Shown here: in pieces, positions 8,200 to 15,267 of the stretch
Layout of the letters: each line of letters begins with the position of its first letter
How positions within the stretch are numbered: the first letter of the stretch is position 1
From: Physocladia obscura
Lineage: Eukaryota > Chytridiomycota > Chytridiomycetes > Chytridiales > Chytriomycetaceae
Assembly (NCBI GenBank): GCA_027596945.1
Contig: JADGJH010000693.1
Span: forward strand, 1 to 15,267
Reading direction: 5' to 3'
DNA: 15,267 bases
Notes under the pieces: model-generated
What the model was told of the DNA's origin: nothing
The model's database searches: none
Seen by the model: only the letters and a program-made list of their open reading frames with translations
Program-made: the position numbers and the translations under genes

Positions 8200-8586
8200 T
8201 GCAGTCTCATTCACCTCTGAAAAATCCGATTCTTCAACAACACCATCCAAGTTTGCTTCCTCAATTTCTTTTCTGGCAATTTGTTCTTCTGTGATTCAAG
8301 AAACTTGTGGCGTTTTTCTTTTGTTGTAGAACTGTCACATTCTATCACAAATCAAGTGTGCCTCTGTTTCAATTTCAGTTGCTGTGACTGCTTTGAATAT
8401 GGGACAAGGCAGAACACTTTGATAATCCAGATAACACTTCAGTTCCATCCAATAAAACTCTGACAGTTCACAAATAAATTCCTCTTCACATTCTGATTCA
8501 GTGAGGGACTTCCAGTGTTCAATTGCATTTTTAATAACTGTATATGGAGTATATGCAGCAGAAGTTATGTTTCTGTCAGAATCCAT
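8200..8586 (-). pseudogene. Unrecognised acidic coding fossil, block 4
   Basis: From 8586 a minus frame reads MDSDRNITSAAYTPYTVIKN, then EHWKSLTESECEEEFICELS, to CDRM near 8335. It continues in the same frame beyond TGA as QFYNKRKTPQVS, a second TGA, and ITEEQIARKEIEEANLDGVV ending EESDFSEVNETAM and TAG near 8200. About 130 codons in one frame with two TGA codons, both explainable as CGA-to-TGA changes, is much more than chance in this AT-rich DNA. The C-terminal acidic tail looks like a true protein end. No family was recognised. Confidence 0.45.
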
Positions 8587-8639
8587 GGATTCAGCAAATT
8601 TAAATTCATCTTTAGAAATTGCAGAATTGTTTTAAGTCA

Positions 8640-9221
8640 TTAATTGGTACGTTTCTGACAATCTTCATGTCTGAGTAGGGTAATATGCATCCAATGTTTC
8701 TTCCAAGAAGATCCTTTCAAGCAATTGATGTCCAAAATTCTCCTTGCAAAAAATTGTACTTTGCTGCAAACATAAATGTTCATATGTAAATGCAACGGAA
8801 CAGAGGTTAAGTTGATCATTTTGTCTTTTTCCATCAACAAACAAAATACAACTAGTGCTATTTCAGTCTTGTTTCAGTTCAGCCTTATTCAGAGTCCTTT
8901 TTTGTTTGCAATGAATAATTTTGATCCTTGGATGTGCTTTGGCAATATGCTTCTTCCTCCTGTCTGTGTTACTTATACAGCTGTATTTGGCTCTGCATCC
9001 TTTGACAAGACAGACAACAATCAATTGTTGGAGTCATTCTTGGAGTGACAGGACTTCCAAGGGCTGGTTAGTCATACTTGCTTTTGAACAAAAAAGTGCC
9101 AACATCTGCAGTGTTTTGCCAACAAACTACAATGGCGAATCTCTCTGACCAACATGTTCTTGAGGTTGCTCACAATTGTGACTTCTGTCATTCTAAGTTT
9201 TTGATCTGTGTTAAGTTCCAT
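8640..9221 (-). pseudogene. Coding fossil with a C2H2-like zinc finger, block 5
   Basis: A frame from ATG 9221 (minus) reads MELNTDQKLRMTEVTIVSNL and on to TGA near 9080. A second frame gives VVCLVKGCRAKYSCISNTDR directly followed by RKKHIAKAHP (about 9027-8938): C-x4-C-x15-H-x4-H, compatible with a C2H2 zinc finger with a long loop. Later pieces (STIFCKENFGHQLLERIF near 8760-8700) lie in a third frame. It could be the N-terminal DNA- or RNA-binding part of the gene whose later blocks lie at 8586-6655. The finger spacing is not ideal, so the domain call is tentative. Confidence 0.35.
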
Positions 9222-9364
9222 GAATGTTATTCCCTTTAAGAGTTATGATTTTGAGTTTTTTGCAAGGTTTTGATTTATTAAAACCAGTTCAACAAGGCAA
9301 GGAGACTTGTCAAGTTTAAAATTTTCTTTATCTTTTTTTCTTTAATGACCCATGTCAATTGCAG

Positions 9365-9823
9365 TTGTTTCCCCCATGGTTCTCGCCACTTACCTCCTGT
9401 GTCCAATTTGCAAGGACACGGAGCTGTATAGGAGCACTGCCGAGACCAGCCACTCGCTGGCCTCACTCAGTTGCTGCCCCTCTGCTGACAACCTCAGTGC
9501 TTGGACCAACACCCTCAACAAGGTCTCAGGGATTAACCAGGAATACGTGCTTGCTGCAATCAGTGAGCACATTTCCCATCTGAAGACTGTGTGCGCCTGC
9601 AAGTCCTCCAGCAGCAGCAGCAGCACCAGCAGCAGCAACAAACCCAACTGCAGCAGCTACAACAGCTGGCACAAACCACCCAACGAGATGTGTCAGCCAT
9701 TGTGTCTGTGGTCCTCGCTGCAGTCATGCCAGTCTTTGCATCCAGGACAGCCCCTGAGGCTGCGTCTACTCCACCCCTGTGCTCCTGCTCCTACAGCGCC
9801 AAGGTTTCCAACTCACCCACAAG
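9365..9823 (+). CDS. Isolated GC-rich, Q/S-rich exon-like block
   Basis: The block is much richer in GC than its surroundings. It is preceded by a pyrimidine-rich run and CAATTGCAG (acceptor-like, AG at 9363-9364) and ends AAG before GTAAAA (donor-like, GT 9824-9825), giving exactly 459 bp, or 153 codons. One frame is open throughout, reading NLSAWTNTLNKVSGINQEYV and AAISEHISHLKTV, then a Ser run. A second frame turns the same repeat into a Gln-rich segment (VLQQQQQHQQQQQTQLQQLQ, then QRDVSAIVSVVLAAVMPVFA). The natural protein may switch between these frames through an indel near 9590. It could be an exon of a host gene or a gag fragment of a retroelement like the one at 3185-6650; its composition resembles that element, but no zinc finger or RT is attached. 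Confidence 0.35.
9609..9672 (+). repeat. Imperfect CAG repeat (polyQ or polyS tract)
   Basis: A run of CAG with occasional CAC, CAA and CTA units lies inside the exon-like block. In one frame it encodes glutamine, in another serine. Interruptions suggest an old, stable tract. Confidence 0.85.
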
Positions 9824-10162
9824 GTAAAAGTGTTTCCTGCGTCTTCTCCCATGTCCCAAATTGTTCACAAGATGGGAGCCAACAAGTGATTTTATGTTCA
9901 TTTAATTGTGGAATAAGGTAAAATAGGACAGAAAACCCCCTTTCTTCAGGAATTTCAATCTAATTTTTGCAAATGCAAAGACACAAATGTTGTAAGTTGT
10001 TAGTATGTGAAAATCACAAGAACATTAATTAATATAGAGTTTTTTCAGAAAACACTCTCACATTTATCTGCAACAAATGGAGTCACTTTCTTGTATTATC
10101 ATGATTAGTTCCAATGTTCTTTTGAACAAACTTCACAGGGCTTGTATCAACTTAGTACAGTA
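9824..10162. other. AT-rich stretch without gene
   Basis: After the donor-like GTAAAA no coding pattern was found on either strand. The stretch is A/T-rich with no recognised site. Confidence 0.5.
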
Positions 10163-10274
10163 AAATAGTAAAATAGTGAAATAATTTCAAAATTTTTTCA
10201 TAACAAAACAAGTTCCTGTTACCCAAAAGTTTGAATATAGACTATTCTATAAATTTTTTACTATTTTACTATTT
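10163..10274. repeat. Short A/T-rich inverted repeat (hairpin, MITE-like)
   Basis: The left arm 10163-10180 reads AAATAGTAAAATAGTGAA; the reverse complement of 10257-10274 is AAATAGTAAAATAGTAAA, matching at 17 of 18 positions. The arms enclose about 76 bp. Each arm is itself a tandem of a TAAAATAG-like unit. It may be a tiny MITE, a hairpin in a transcript, or a palindromic microsatellite. No target duplication was identified. Confidence 0.6.
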
Positions 10275-10479
10275 GAACTTGGATATGCAGTGCTAGATAT
10301 AGATCAAGAGTAAGAAGTAAAATAAAACAGATTGAGTAGTAAAAACATCGCTTATTTTTTACTAAAGATTACTTTTTTATTTGCAAACCTGATATTATAT
10401 TTTTATTTTGGTTTATTCCATTGAAAAAAAAACTTGATATTCAAGAAAAACACAATACACAAAATGGTGATTTGGAATA
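10275..10479. other. A/T-rich stretch with poly-A and poly-T runs
   Basis: Contains further AGTAA-type words resembling the hairpin arms (for example near 10310-10355) and homopolymer runs. No coding pattern was found. Confidence 0.4.
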
Positions 10480-11073
10480 TCAATCATTGAAATCATAATC
10501 CATCAAGCATTGTAAATTGCTGGTGCAACAGACTGGAAGATTTTGCAGTTCCCTTGGTACAGAGTAACCAGCAAAGATCAAGAAATCTGTTACCACTTTT
10601 GTTGACTTCCTGCCTGACAAACCCTCAGACTCCAACCAATTATGATACATGATACACTTCATTTACTCTGTGAACATGAAAAACATTACCAGGTTTGGCA
10701 GCCCCTTTTTTTCAAATAAAGTGCAAAAAGGGAATGTTTTCCTCTTTCTGCTCAGCAACACAGCTTATTACACTTGCTGGGATTTTGATTTTGAAACCCT
10801 GACGTGCGTATTCACTGTAAATTTCAACATCAACATCATTTCAGGACCCCATGTATTGATATAATCCATAAAATCAATGTCAATGGGTTTTTGAAATGTG
10901 TTTAGCAGCTCATGATCCACAAATTCCATTGGAAAGTGAAAGATCACAATGTGCCGCCAAATGGAGCAAGTCTTTGTTTCAGCACCACCAATATGTGGAA
11001 TCATGTTGCAGAGTAATGCTGGAATAAAAAAGAAAAACTGCCATGATGGAATTCCTAGAGAACAAAACTGCAC
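10480..11073 (-). pseudogene. Unrecognised coding fossil between exon-like block and Harbinger
   Basis: From ATG 11073 (minus) a 101-codon frame reads a hydrophobic part (SWQFFFFIPALLCNM), then GGAETKTCSIWRHIVIFHFP and FVDHELLNTFQKPIDIDFMD to 10768. After stops, KKGLPNLVMFFMFTE and, from about 10662, MYHNWLESEGLSGRKSTKVV with VPRELQNLPVCC to 10480. The pieces are protein-like and lie on one strand in consistent order. No family was recognised. They might be part of the same lost gene as 8640-9221, or of the neighbouring transposon. Confidence 0.3.
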
Positions 11074-11229
11074 AGGAAAACATTTAAAAGGTGTTTATTT
11101 CTCTTTGTTTAAAGAAGAAGCTTGAATAAAAGATATTTGGAAGTATTATCTGACAACTGAAATTCAACAGAAGTAAAATCTGATAACTTTTAATAATACT
11201 ATGAAATCAATAAATAAAAGAATTGTATA

Positions 11230-11507
11230 TACTATGGTTTTTCACTATTATGTTTTGACTTTAACTGTTGCATATTGATTTGAGCTAATGGCCACTTGAT
11301 GTTGATCCTCTTTCTTGTATGAGTTTCCAGATTGTTTGCCATTATTTACTTGTTCTATCCAACAATTTAATTATAAAATTCAACTTGCTCATCTGTCCAT
11401 GTATGCTTTGTCTTTTTTATCTTCTTCTTGTTGGTGTCATTGTCAGCCACAGACTAATCTATTCTTGCACTTTTCTTTGCCATTTTTTCTATCTTTTTTG
11501 CAACCAT
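11230..11507 (-). pseudogene. Myb/SANT-like DNA-binding protein of a Harbinger element (broken)
   Basis: PIF/Harbinger transposons carry a second gene for a Myb/SANT-like protein that brings the transposase to DNA. From ATG 11507 (minus) one frame reads MVAKKIEKMAKKSARID, a TAG, then a lysine-rich stretch (NKKKIKKTKH) and WTDEQVEF, the first tryptophan helix of the domain. After frame changes come NNGKQSGNSYKKE and NMQQLKSKHN (near 11280-11240), matching the later helices and the QLKxK end of the family. The lysine run could serve as a nuclear localisation signal. The gene is broken by at least one TAG and two shifts, and its C-terminus was not found. It is divergent from the transposase at 11690-12825. 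Confidence 0.55.
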
Positions 11508-11689
11508 GAATAGAACGCATGTTAATTGTGAAACTTTCTCCTTGCAAACACCCTTGAAAAAATATGGACAACTTAAAAAGGCAAATTCTCACCATACTGA
11601 AGCACACCTGACAATCTTACTTATCTTGATGTGCATGTGGCAATTTTTAATATGGGTCCCATCACCTTATCAAAGTCCCACATTGAACA

Positions 11690-12825
11690 TCCTCACTTAC
11701 TGGACGTGAATGGCTTCAAGAAATTTGTGTTGGTCATCCAAAAAGAATTCATGATGCATTCTGCATGGATTCACAAATATTTGAGTATATCACCATTGAG
11801 TATTCTTTATTTATTATTACTCTACTAATGCTTATCACAATCAGTGGCCTAGCAAGGTTACTTTCTCAGTCTGGATTATTAAGCCTGGAATGGTACATGC
11901 AGCATGACAAGCAAGTTGCTATTCCTGTGCATTCTCACTGGCAACCAGACAAATCAAAACACACAAGAGCAATTTCAACAATCTGGTGACACTGACAGCA
12001 GATCATTTTGATCTGTATTGAATGTATTACTGTCATTGGGTTCATACTATATGAAGATGCCAGATGAAAACACAAGAAGTCATGCATTGATTACAGATGA
12101 TCCAAAATACGGTTATTTTGATGGTTGCATTGGTGAGCGCTGATATTCTTTGAACCATAAAGGGGGTTATTAGTCAAAACATTCTTGGAGTATATGTTTG
12201 ATTTCATGTTTCAGTATATACATGCTGGTTGGGAGGTATGTGCAAACAACAGCCAAGTTCTTTCTGATGCTATTGACAAAGACTTCAAAGTGCCTTCTAA
12301 TTGCTTGTATCTTGTAGATGGTGGCTATGGATTCACATGCCAGTTTCTTGCACCACACCAGTTCATTCACTACCATCTGAAAAAATTTACCAAGGGGAAA
12401 GACAAGTTGGTTTATTATTCTTAATTAAATAGTATTAATTTCATTGTTAAAACTAGGCTGTTAATGCAAAGAAGCTTTTCAATTTATGTCATGCAACTTT
12501 ACAAAATATAATTGAGAGAATTTTTGGAACCCTATTCAAGCAATTTCCAATTCTAAAATGCATGCTGCCATATCCATTCAAGATTCAACATGACCTGGCT
12601 ATAGCTTGCCCAATTCTATTCAACACGATTTGCGCCAATTTCTGCCCTGATTTTTTCAATAATGAATATGCCCCTTCTGAGAACATATCTAATTCTATAA
12701 ATAATGATAACAAATATAATATTCCTGAAAATGCTCAAAATGGATTGGAGGTTTGGCAAGACCAGATTGCAAGAAAAATGTGGACAGACTATCAGCAATT
12801 TTTAAACAAAAGAAGAAGTATCTAA
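11690..12825 (+). pseudogene. PIF/Harbinger-type DDE transposase (broken)
   Basis: The transposase cuts and pastes the element. Plus-strand pieces in family order: TGREWLQEICVGHPKRIHDA (from 11699), LCILTGNQTNQNTQEQFQQS and GDTDSRSF around 11905-12005 with a TGA, YYMKMPDE and DPKYGYFDGCIG near 12045-12135, then from about 12190 MFQYIHAGWEVCANNSQVLS, LVDGGYGFTCQFLAPH, YHLKKF, and after a frame change ELFNLCHATLQNIIERIFG-like text (RNA-facing order kept), FPILKCMLPYPFKIQHDLAI to the stop near 12825. The first catalytic Asp region (usually LDGTHI) is deleted after GCIG, and the second Asp is Asn (AAC 12248-12250). The Glu of NIIERIFG is kept. Flanking inverted repeats were not resolved. The enzyme is inactive. 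Confidence 0.85.
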
Positions 12826-13171
12826 TTAGGCGATATAATAACAAGATGAATAATTTTTATAATGAACAATAATGCAAATTATTAGGTGTTTCTTATTGGT
12901 TGTGGATGTTTCTTATTGATTGTGGATTATTACACATTAAATATTATTAGTATTACTATTATTGTTTTGAAATAAATCTTTATTGTGTTATGTTTTTTTG
13001 ACCTGAAGAGCAGCTTTAATCAGAATACCCCAAAAAAAATATTTTGGGTTGGATATCTTCAAATACAGATATTGCAAATATTTCAAAAATTGTTTTTGGA
13101 TGAAATTTTCAAAAACTGTATTTCAGGTCAAAAAGAATTTTTGAAAAATTGATATTGCAAGTTTTCCACCC
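12826..13171. other. Non-coding spacer between the Harbinger fossil and the two-gene element
   Basis: Holds the 20-bp tandem repeat, AATAAA at about 12970, and a small palindrome (ACCCCAAAA at 13027-13035 against TTTTGGGT at 13042-13049) that could be an outer transposon end. No coding pattern was found. Confidence 0.4.
12887..12926. repeat. Two tandem 20-bp units
   Basis: TGTTTCTTATTGGTTGTGGA is followed directly by the same sequence with one change (G to A at the 13th base). It lies 62 bp beyond the end of the Harbinger transposase and might be a subterminal repeat of that element. Confidence 0.8.
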
Positions 13172-13195
13172 AATGTCCCATTTTTGAGTTTTCAA
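13172..13195 (+). repeat. Left inverted arm of the two-gene transposon
   Basis: Begins AATGTCCCAT and ends TGAGTTTTCAA. Compared with the reverse complement of 15231-15254 it differs at four positions. Directly inside it a further partial palindrome (GAGTTTTCAAAACTC) could be a subterminal binding site. Confidence 0.65.
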
Positions 13196-13221
13196 AACTC
13201 AAATCTGAGTTTTTATTTGAA

Positions 13222-14106
13222 ATGCCAAAAGTGTACAGATTGACACTGCAGCCATCGATCAAGGGATCAAAAAAACAAAAAAATGGGGACAGAATGGCCA
13301 ATGTGAGAAAAGTTTGGCCTCTTTGTGGAATTAGCAAATACTCATATGACAATGGTGAGCCTTTCTTATTTACTGCTAACAGAGTCTTTTCAAAAAACAC
13401 AACAGACATTGATGAGAAAACAACACAACTGTCACAACAAATTCTTTGAAATTTAGTAAATAAAAGTGGCGAGATAAAGCTATTCATCTACATCTACTCT
13501 ACTTTACTTCATTTTGTTAAGGATTGGGAAAAATTTAATCGTGAAGTCTTGACATTGCCTGCAAATCTAGTTGACCACTCTGGGGCATCAAACAAAGCAC
13601 AAATAAGCAATATTATTAATCAACTGCATTTGGATCATCCACATCGCTCTGCCAAACACTTCATCTTGTGTGACTGGGCAAATTCCTTGGCACAATCAAC
13701 TCCACTGTGTCAAATGGACACTGCAATTTCTCAAGAACCTCCACAAAATATTCAGTTCCATTTTAACAAAGGCGCTGAGCGAGAAGAAAGTTTGCACCAG
13801 GTTAACGAATCTGCTGAGATTGCAGAGAATCTACTTGACAATTTCGATAACTTTGCTGACAAATTGTCAAAAACAATCAAACAACTGAGCCAACAAACGG
13901 AGGACATAAAAAGAACAATTACCACAAATAGGTGTATTGTTGCGGGATTTTGTAGAGCTTTGCAACCATTAATCAATGCTCAGAACGCTAATGAAAACAA
14001 AAATGAAAATCAGGAAATCAGAATGACTATTAATGAAAGTGATTCAGATGATCAAATTGAAAGCTCTGACCCAGATCATTCCAGACACTCTGATGATGGG
14101 GGGTGA
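13222..14106 (+). pseudogene. Unrecognised accessory protein of the transposon (one TGA)
   Basis: One frame runs from ATG 13222 to TGA 14104-14106, 294 codons, with a single internal TGA at 13447-13449 (possibly from CGA). The N-terminal 30 residues are basic (KGSKKQKNGDRMANVRKVW). The middle has RVFSKNTTDIDEKTTQLSQQ, a hydrophobic helical piece (LFIYIYSTLLHFVKDWEKF) and LTLPANLVDHSGASNKAQIS. Residues around 210-245 (AENLLDNFDNFADKLSKTIK) look like a coiled coil, and the last 30 residues are acidic and Ser-rich (NESDSDDQIESSDPDHSRHS). No known domain was recognised. Position inside the inverted arms, convergent to the transposase, suggests a role in transposition such as DNA binding or complex assembly, but that is inference. 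From 13450 onward the frame is open for 218 codons. Whether the internal TGA is real or a sequencing error is open. Confidence 0.6.
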
Positions 14107-14125
14107 TGAAGAAAGAGAAGTTTGA

Positions 14126-14131
14126 AATAAA
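14126..14131 (+). promoter_or_regulatory. AATAAA polyadenylation signal of the accessory gene
   Basis: AATAAA lies 20 bp after the stop codon at 14104-14106, in the usual position for 3' end formation of a short eukaryotic mRNA. Confidence 0.45.
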
Positions 14132-14163
14132 TGAGTTTAAAACATACATTTAATAATTGAGAT

Positions 14164-14169
14164 TTTATT
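14164..14169 (-). promoter_or_regulatory. AATAAA overlapping the transposase stop codon
   Basis: On the minus strand the stop TAA (14167-14165) is contained in AATAAA (14169-14164). The two convergent genes thus share a very short 3' region and their transcripts would probably overlap. Confidence 0.4.
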
Positions 14170-15219
14170 TATACCCCATTGACTTTACACCTATTTTATG
14201 CCCTATCTGAGAATCAAAGTGTCTTGTGCATACATAGCCACAATGGTGAAAAATAGAGTGCATGTCAAAATTTTGATATTTTATAAGTATTTTTGCAATT
14301 ACCAGGTGAAGATTTTTTGCAGAAACTGCTCCTTCTTTATAATCCCGCCAAAGTTTTGCTTTGAGTAAACCAAAAAAAATTTCAATTGGGTTGAAGAAAG
14401 GACAGTAGGCTGGGCGGAATATGGGAATTATCCCAGCACACCATAGTTTCATAATCAGCTCTGCCAATTTGTGTATTTTTGCGCCATCAAGGATTCAAAC
14501 TGAATTTTGTCCTGAATATTGTTGCATCTGTTTATGCTCTGCAGCCAGTTGCAGACAGTATTGTGTGAACTTAGATTTGTTAAATGCTCTTTCCGTTTGA
14601 AATGCTTCCAGAAGCCCAGTACTGTTGATGAAACACAAAAGGGAAATGCAAGGGAGTCTTTGGTACTCACCTCTCAAATAAAGTTTTTCCCTTTGAATGC
14701 ATATCCACGGCATCTTAGCATTTTGCGATTATCAAATGAAACTTTGTCTAAGAAAACTATATTGTGTAGTGTCCAGTCTATTGAGTTCAATTCATGTATG
14801 AATCTCATAATATTGGTTTCTTTGATATACATGGCTTGACACTTGAGACTTTTCCATGTGAGGTTGGCAACATGGATTATATGCCAGATATGAGAAATAC
14901 TAATTTGCTTATACCATTGTTTGCAAAATGCAGCTTGAGCTTTGTCCAAGAATGACAGCAGTGATTTAATAAAGTATTCAAGTATCCATTGCTTCTGAAC
15001 TGCAGAAAACTTTTGATCTACTAATTTTCAAGCCTTCCTTGTCAATGTGCCATATGATTCAAATTGGGAAATCCATCTGTTGATGGTGCAAGTTGATTTG
15101 CAGAAAATTGCACAAATTCGTGCTGGAGACATGCAATGATAGTAGTAGTTAAACAGCACATGGGCTCTGGTGTTTGCACTAGCTTGCATCGATGTAACTT
15201 GAACTCGAATTGATTCCAT
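14165..15219 (-). pseudogene. IS630/Tc1-mariner-type DD34E transposase (nearly intact)
   Basis: The enzyme cuts the element ends and joins them to a new site. From ATG 15219 (minus): an N-terminal helix-turn-helix region (NTRAHVLFNYYYHCMSPARI, then STCTINRWISQFESYGTLTR), one TGA at about 15030, KLVDQKFSAVQKQWILEYFI, LTWKSLKCQAMYI, and NIVFLDKVSFDNRKMLRCRG near 14770-14710 with the first catalytic Asp (relatives read LDE; here LDK). A one-base deletion in a T run near 14680 shifts the frame into RGEYQRLPCISLLCFINSTG. A TGA at about 14495 (probably from TGG) precedes LDGAKIH with the second Asp, and RPAYCPFFNPIEIFFGLLK holds the Glu, 34 residues later: DD34E. All three acidic residues are kept. 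Allowing for the one lost base the length is about 351 aa, normal for the family. Only three lesions disable it, so it is young compared with its neighbours. Confidence 0.9.
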
Positions 15220-15230
15220 TTGATTGTTTA

Positions 15231-15254
15231 TTGAAAACTCAGAAAAAAGACATT
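15231..15254 (-). repeat. Right inverted arm of the two-gene transposon
   Basis: The reverse complement begins AATGTCTTTT and ends TGAGTTTTCAA, matching the left arm at 20 of 24 positions. The transposase ATG lies 11 bp inside it. The window ends 13 bp outside, so the true terminus may be missing. Confidence 0.65.
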
Positions 15255-15267
15255 TTCAACAAAATAG

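Larger units (their letters stand above)
13172..15254. mobile_element. Two-gene IS630/Tc1-mariner-like transposon with inverted arms
   Basis: Inverted arms at 13172-13195 and 15231-15254 match at 20 of 24 bases. Between them are two convergent genes: an unrecognised 294-codon protein (13222-14106, plus) and a DD34E transposase (15219-14165, minus). Start codons lie 26 and 11 bp inside the arms, and the stops are 58 bp apart with an AATAAA signal for each. The layout is tight and symmetrical, so the partner gene looks like a true part of the element. The outer ends may lie further out, possibly near 13027 on the left and beyond the window on the right; no TA target duplication could be assigned. 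Confidence 0.65.

Noticed and set aside
11506..11709. ATG 11506 (plus) as the transposase start, overlapping the Myb ATG on the other strand
   Set aside because: Its frame does not lead into the TGREWLQE frame that begins at 11699, and no Harbinger N-terminal similarity is visible in it; the shared CATG is a palindrome by chance.
13447..13449. Recoded TGA (selenocysteine or alternative code) in the accessory gene
   Set aside because: The same frame ends with TGA TGA, other genes show TGA together with frameshifts, and no recoding hairpin was evident; nonsense mutation or read error is simpler.
1..15267. CRISPR arrays, tRNA or rRNA genes, bacterial promoters or terminators
   Set aside because: No regularly spaced repeats, cloverleaf-like sequence or rRNA-like text was seen; the element types indicate a eukaryotic genome.

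Overview
The window looks like a stretch of eukaryotic genome built almost entirely of decayed mobile or foreign DNA. No tRNA or rRNA gene, CRISPR array or intact conserved housekeeping gene was found. Evidence for a eukaryote is the presence of DIRS-type, PIF/Harbinger-type and IS630/Tc1-mariner-type elements, AATAAA signals after open frames, and possible splice signals. Most of the AT-rich DNA is poor in CpG, as expected in a host that methylates cytosine; an invertebrate animal is my guess, but a fungus or protist cannot be excluded.

Layout. (1) About 360-2113, plus strand: two tandem, broken DNA methyltransferase genes of prokaryote/phage/viral type, a D12-class (Dam-like) adenine methyltransferase and then a beta-class N6/N4 methyltransferase. 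Their stop and start overlap as ATGA. This block is rich in CpG, unlike the AT-rich DNA to its right. A small intact coiled-coil frame follows (2313-2615). (2) About 3185-6650, minus strand: a GC-richer DIRS-like tyrosine-recombinase retrotransposon with remnants of gag zinc finger, reverse transcriptase, RNase H and recombinase, all disabled. (3) 2666-3110 and 6655-9221, minus strand: AT-rich blocks of unrecognised coding fossils lying on both sides of the DIRS element, including one zinc-finger-like segment. They may be one old gene or element split by the insertion. (4) 9365-9823: an isolated GC-rich exon-like block with a CAG/polyQ tract. (5) 10163-10274: a short A/T-rich hairpin. (6) About 11230-12830: a broken PIF/Harbinger transposon with a Myb/SANT gene (minus) divergent from a DDE transposase (plus).

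(7) 13172-15254: the best-preserved unit. Near-matching inverted arms of 24 bp enclose two convergent genes: an unrecognised 294-codon protein (one TGA) and a DD34E IS630/Tc1-mariner transposase of about 351 aa (two TGA codons and one 1-base frameshift). The genes start 11 and 26 bp inside the arms and end 58 bp apart, each with an AATAAA signal.

The two items I rate highest are the fossil methyltransferase pair in eukaryotic TE-rich DNA and this compact two-gene transposon with an unknown partner protein. All identifications come from reading motifs by eye; no database search was run.
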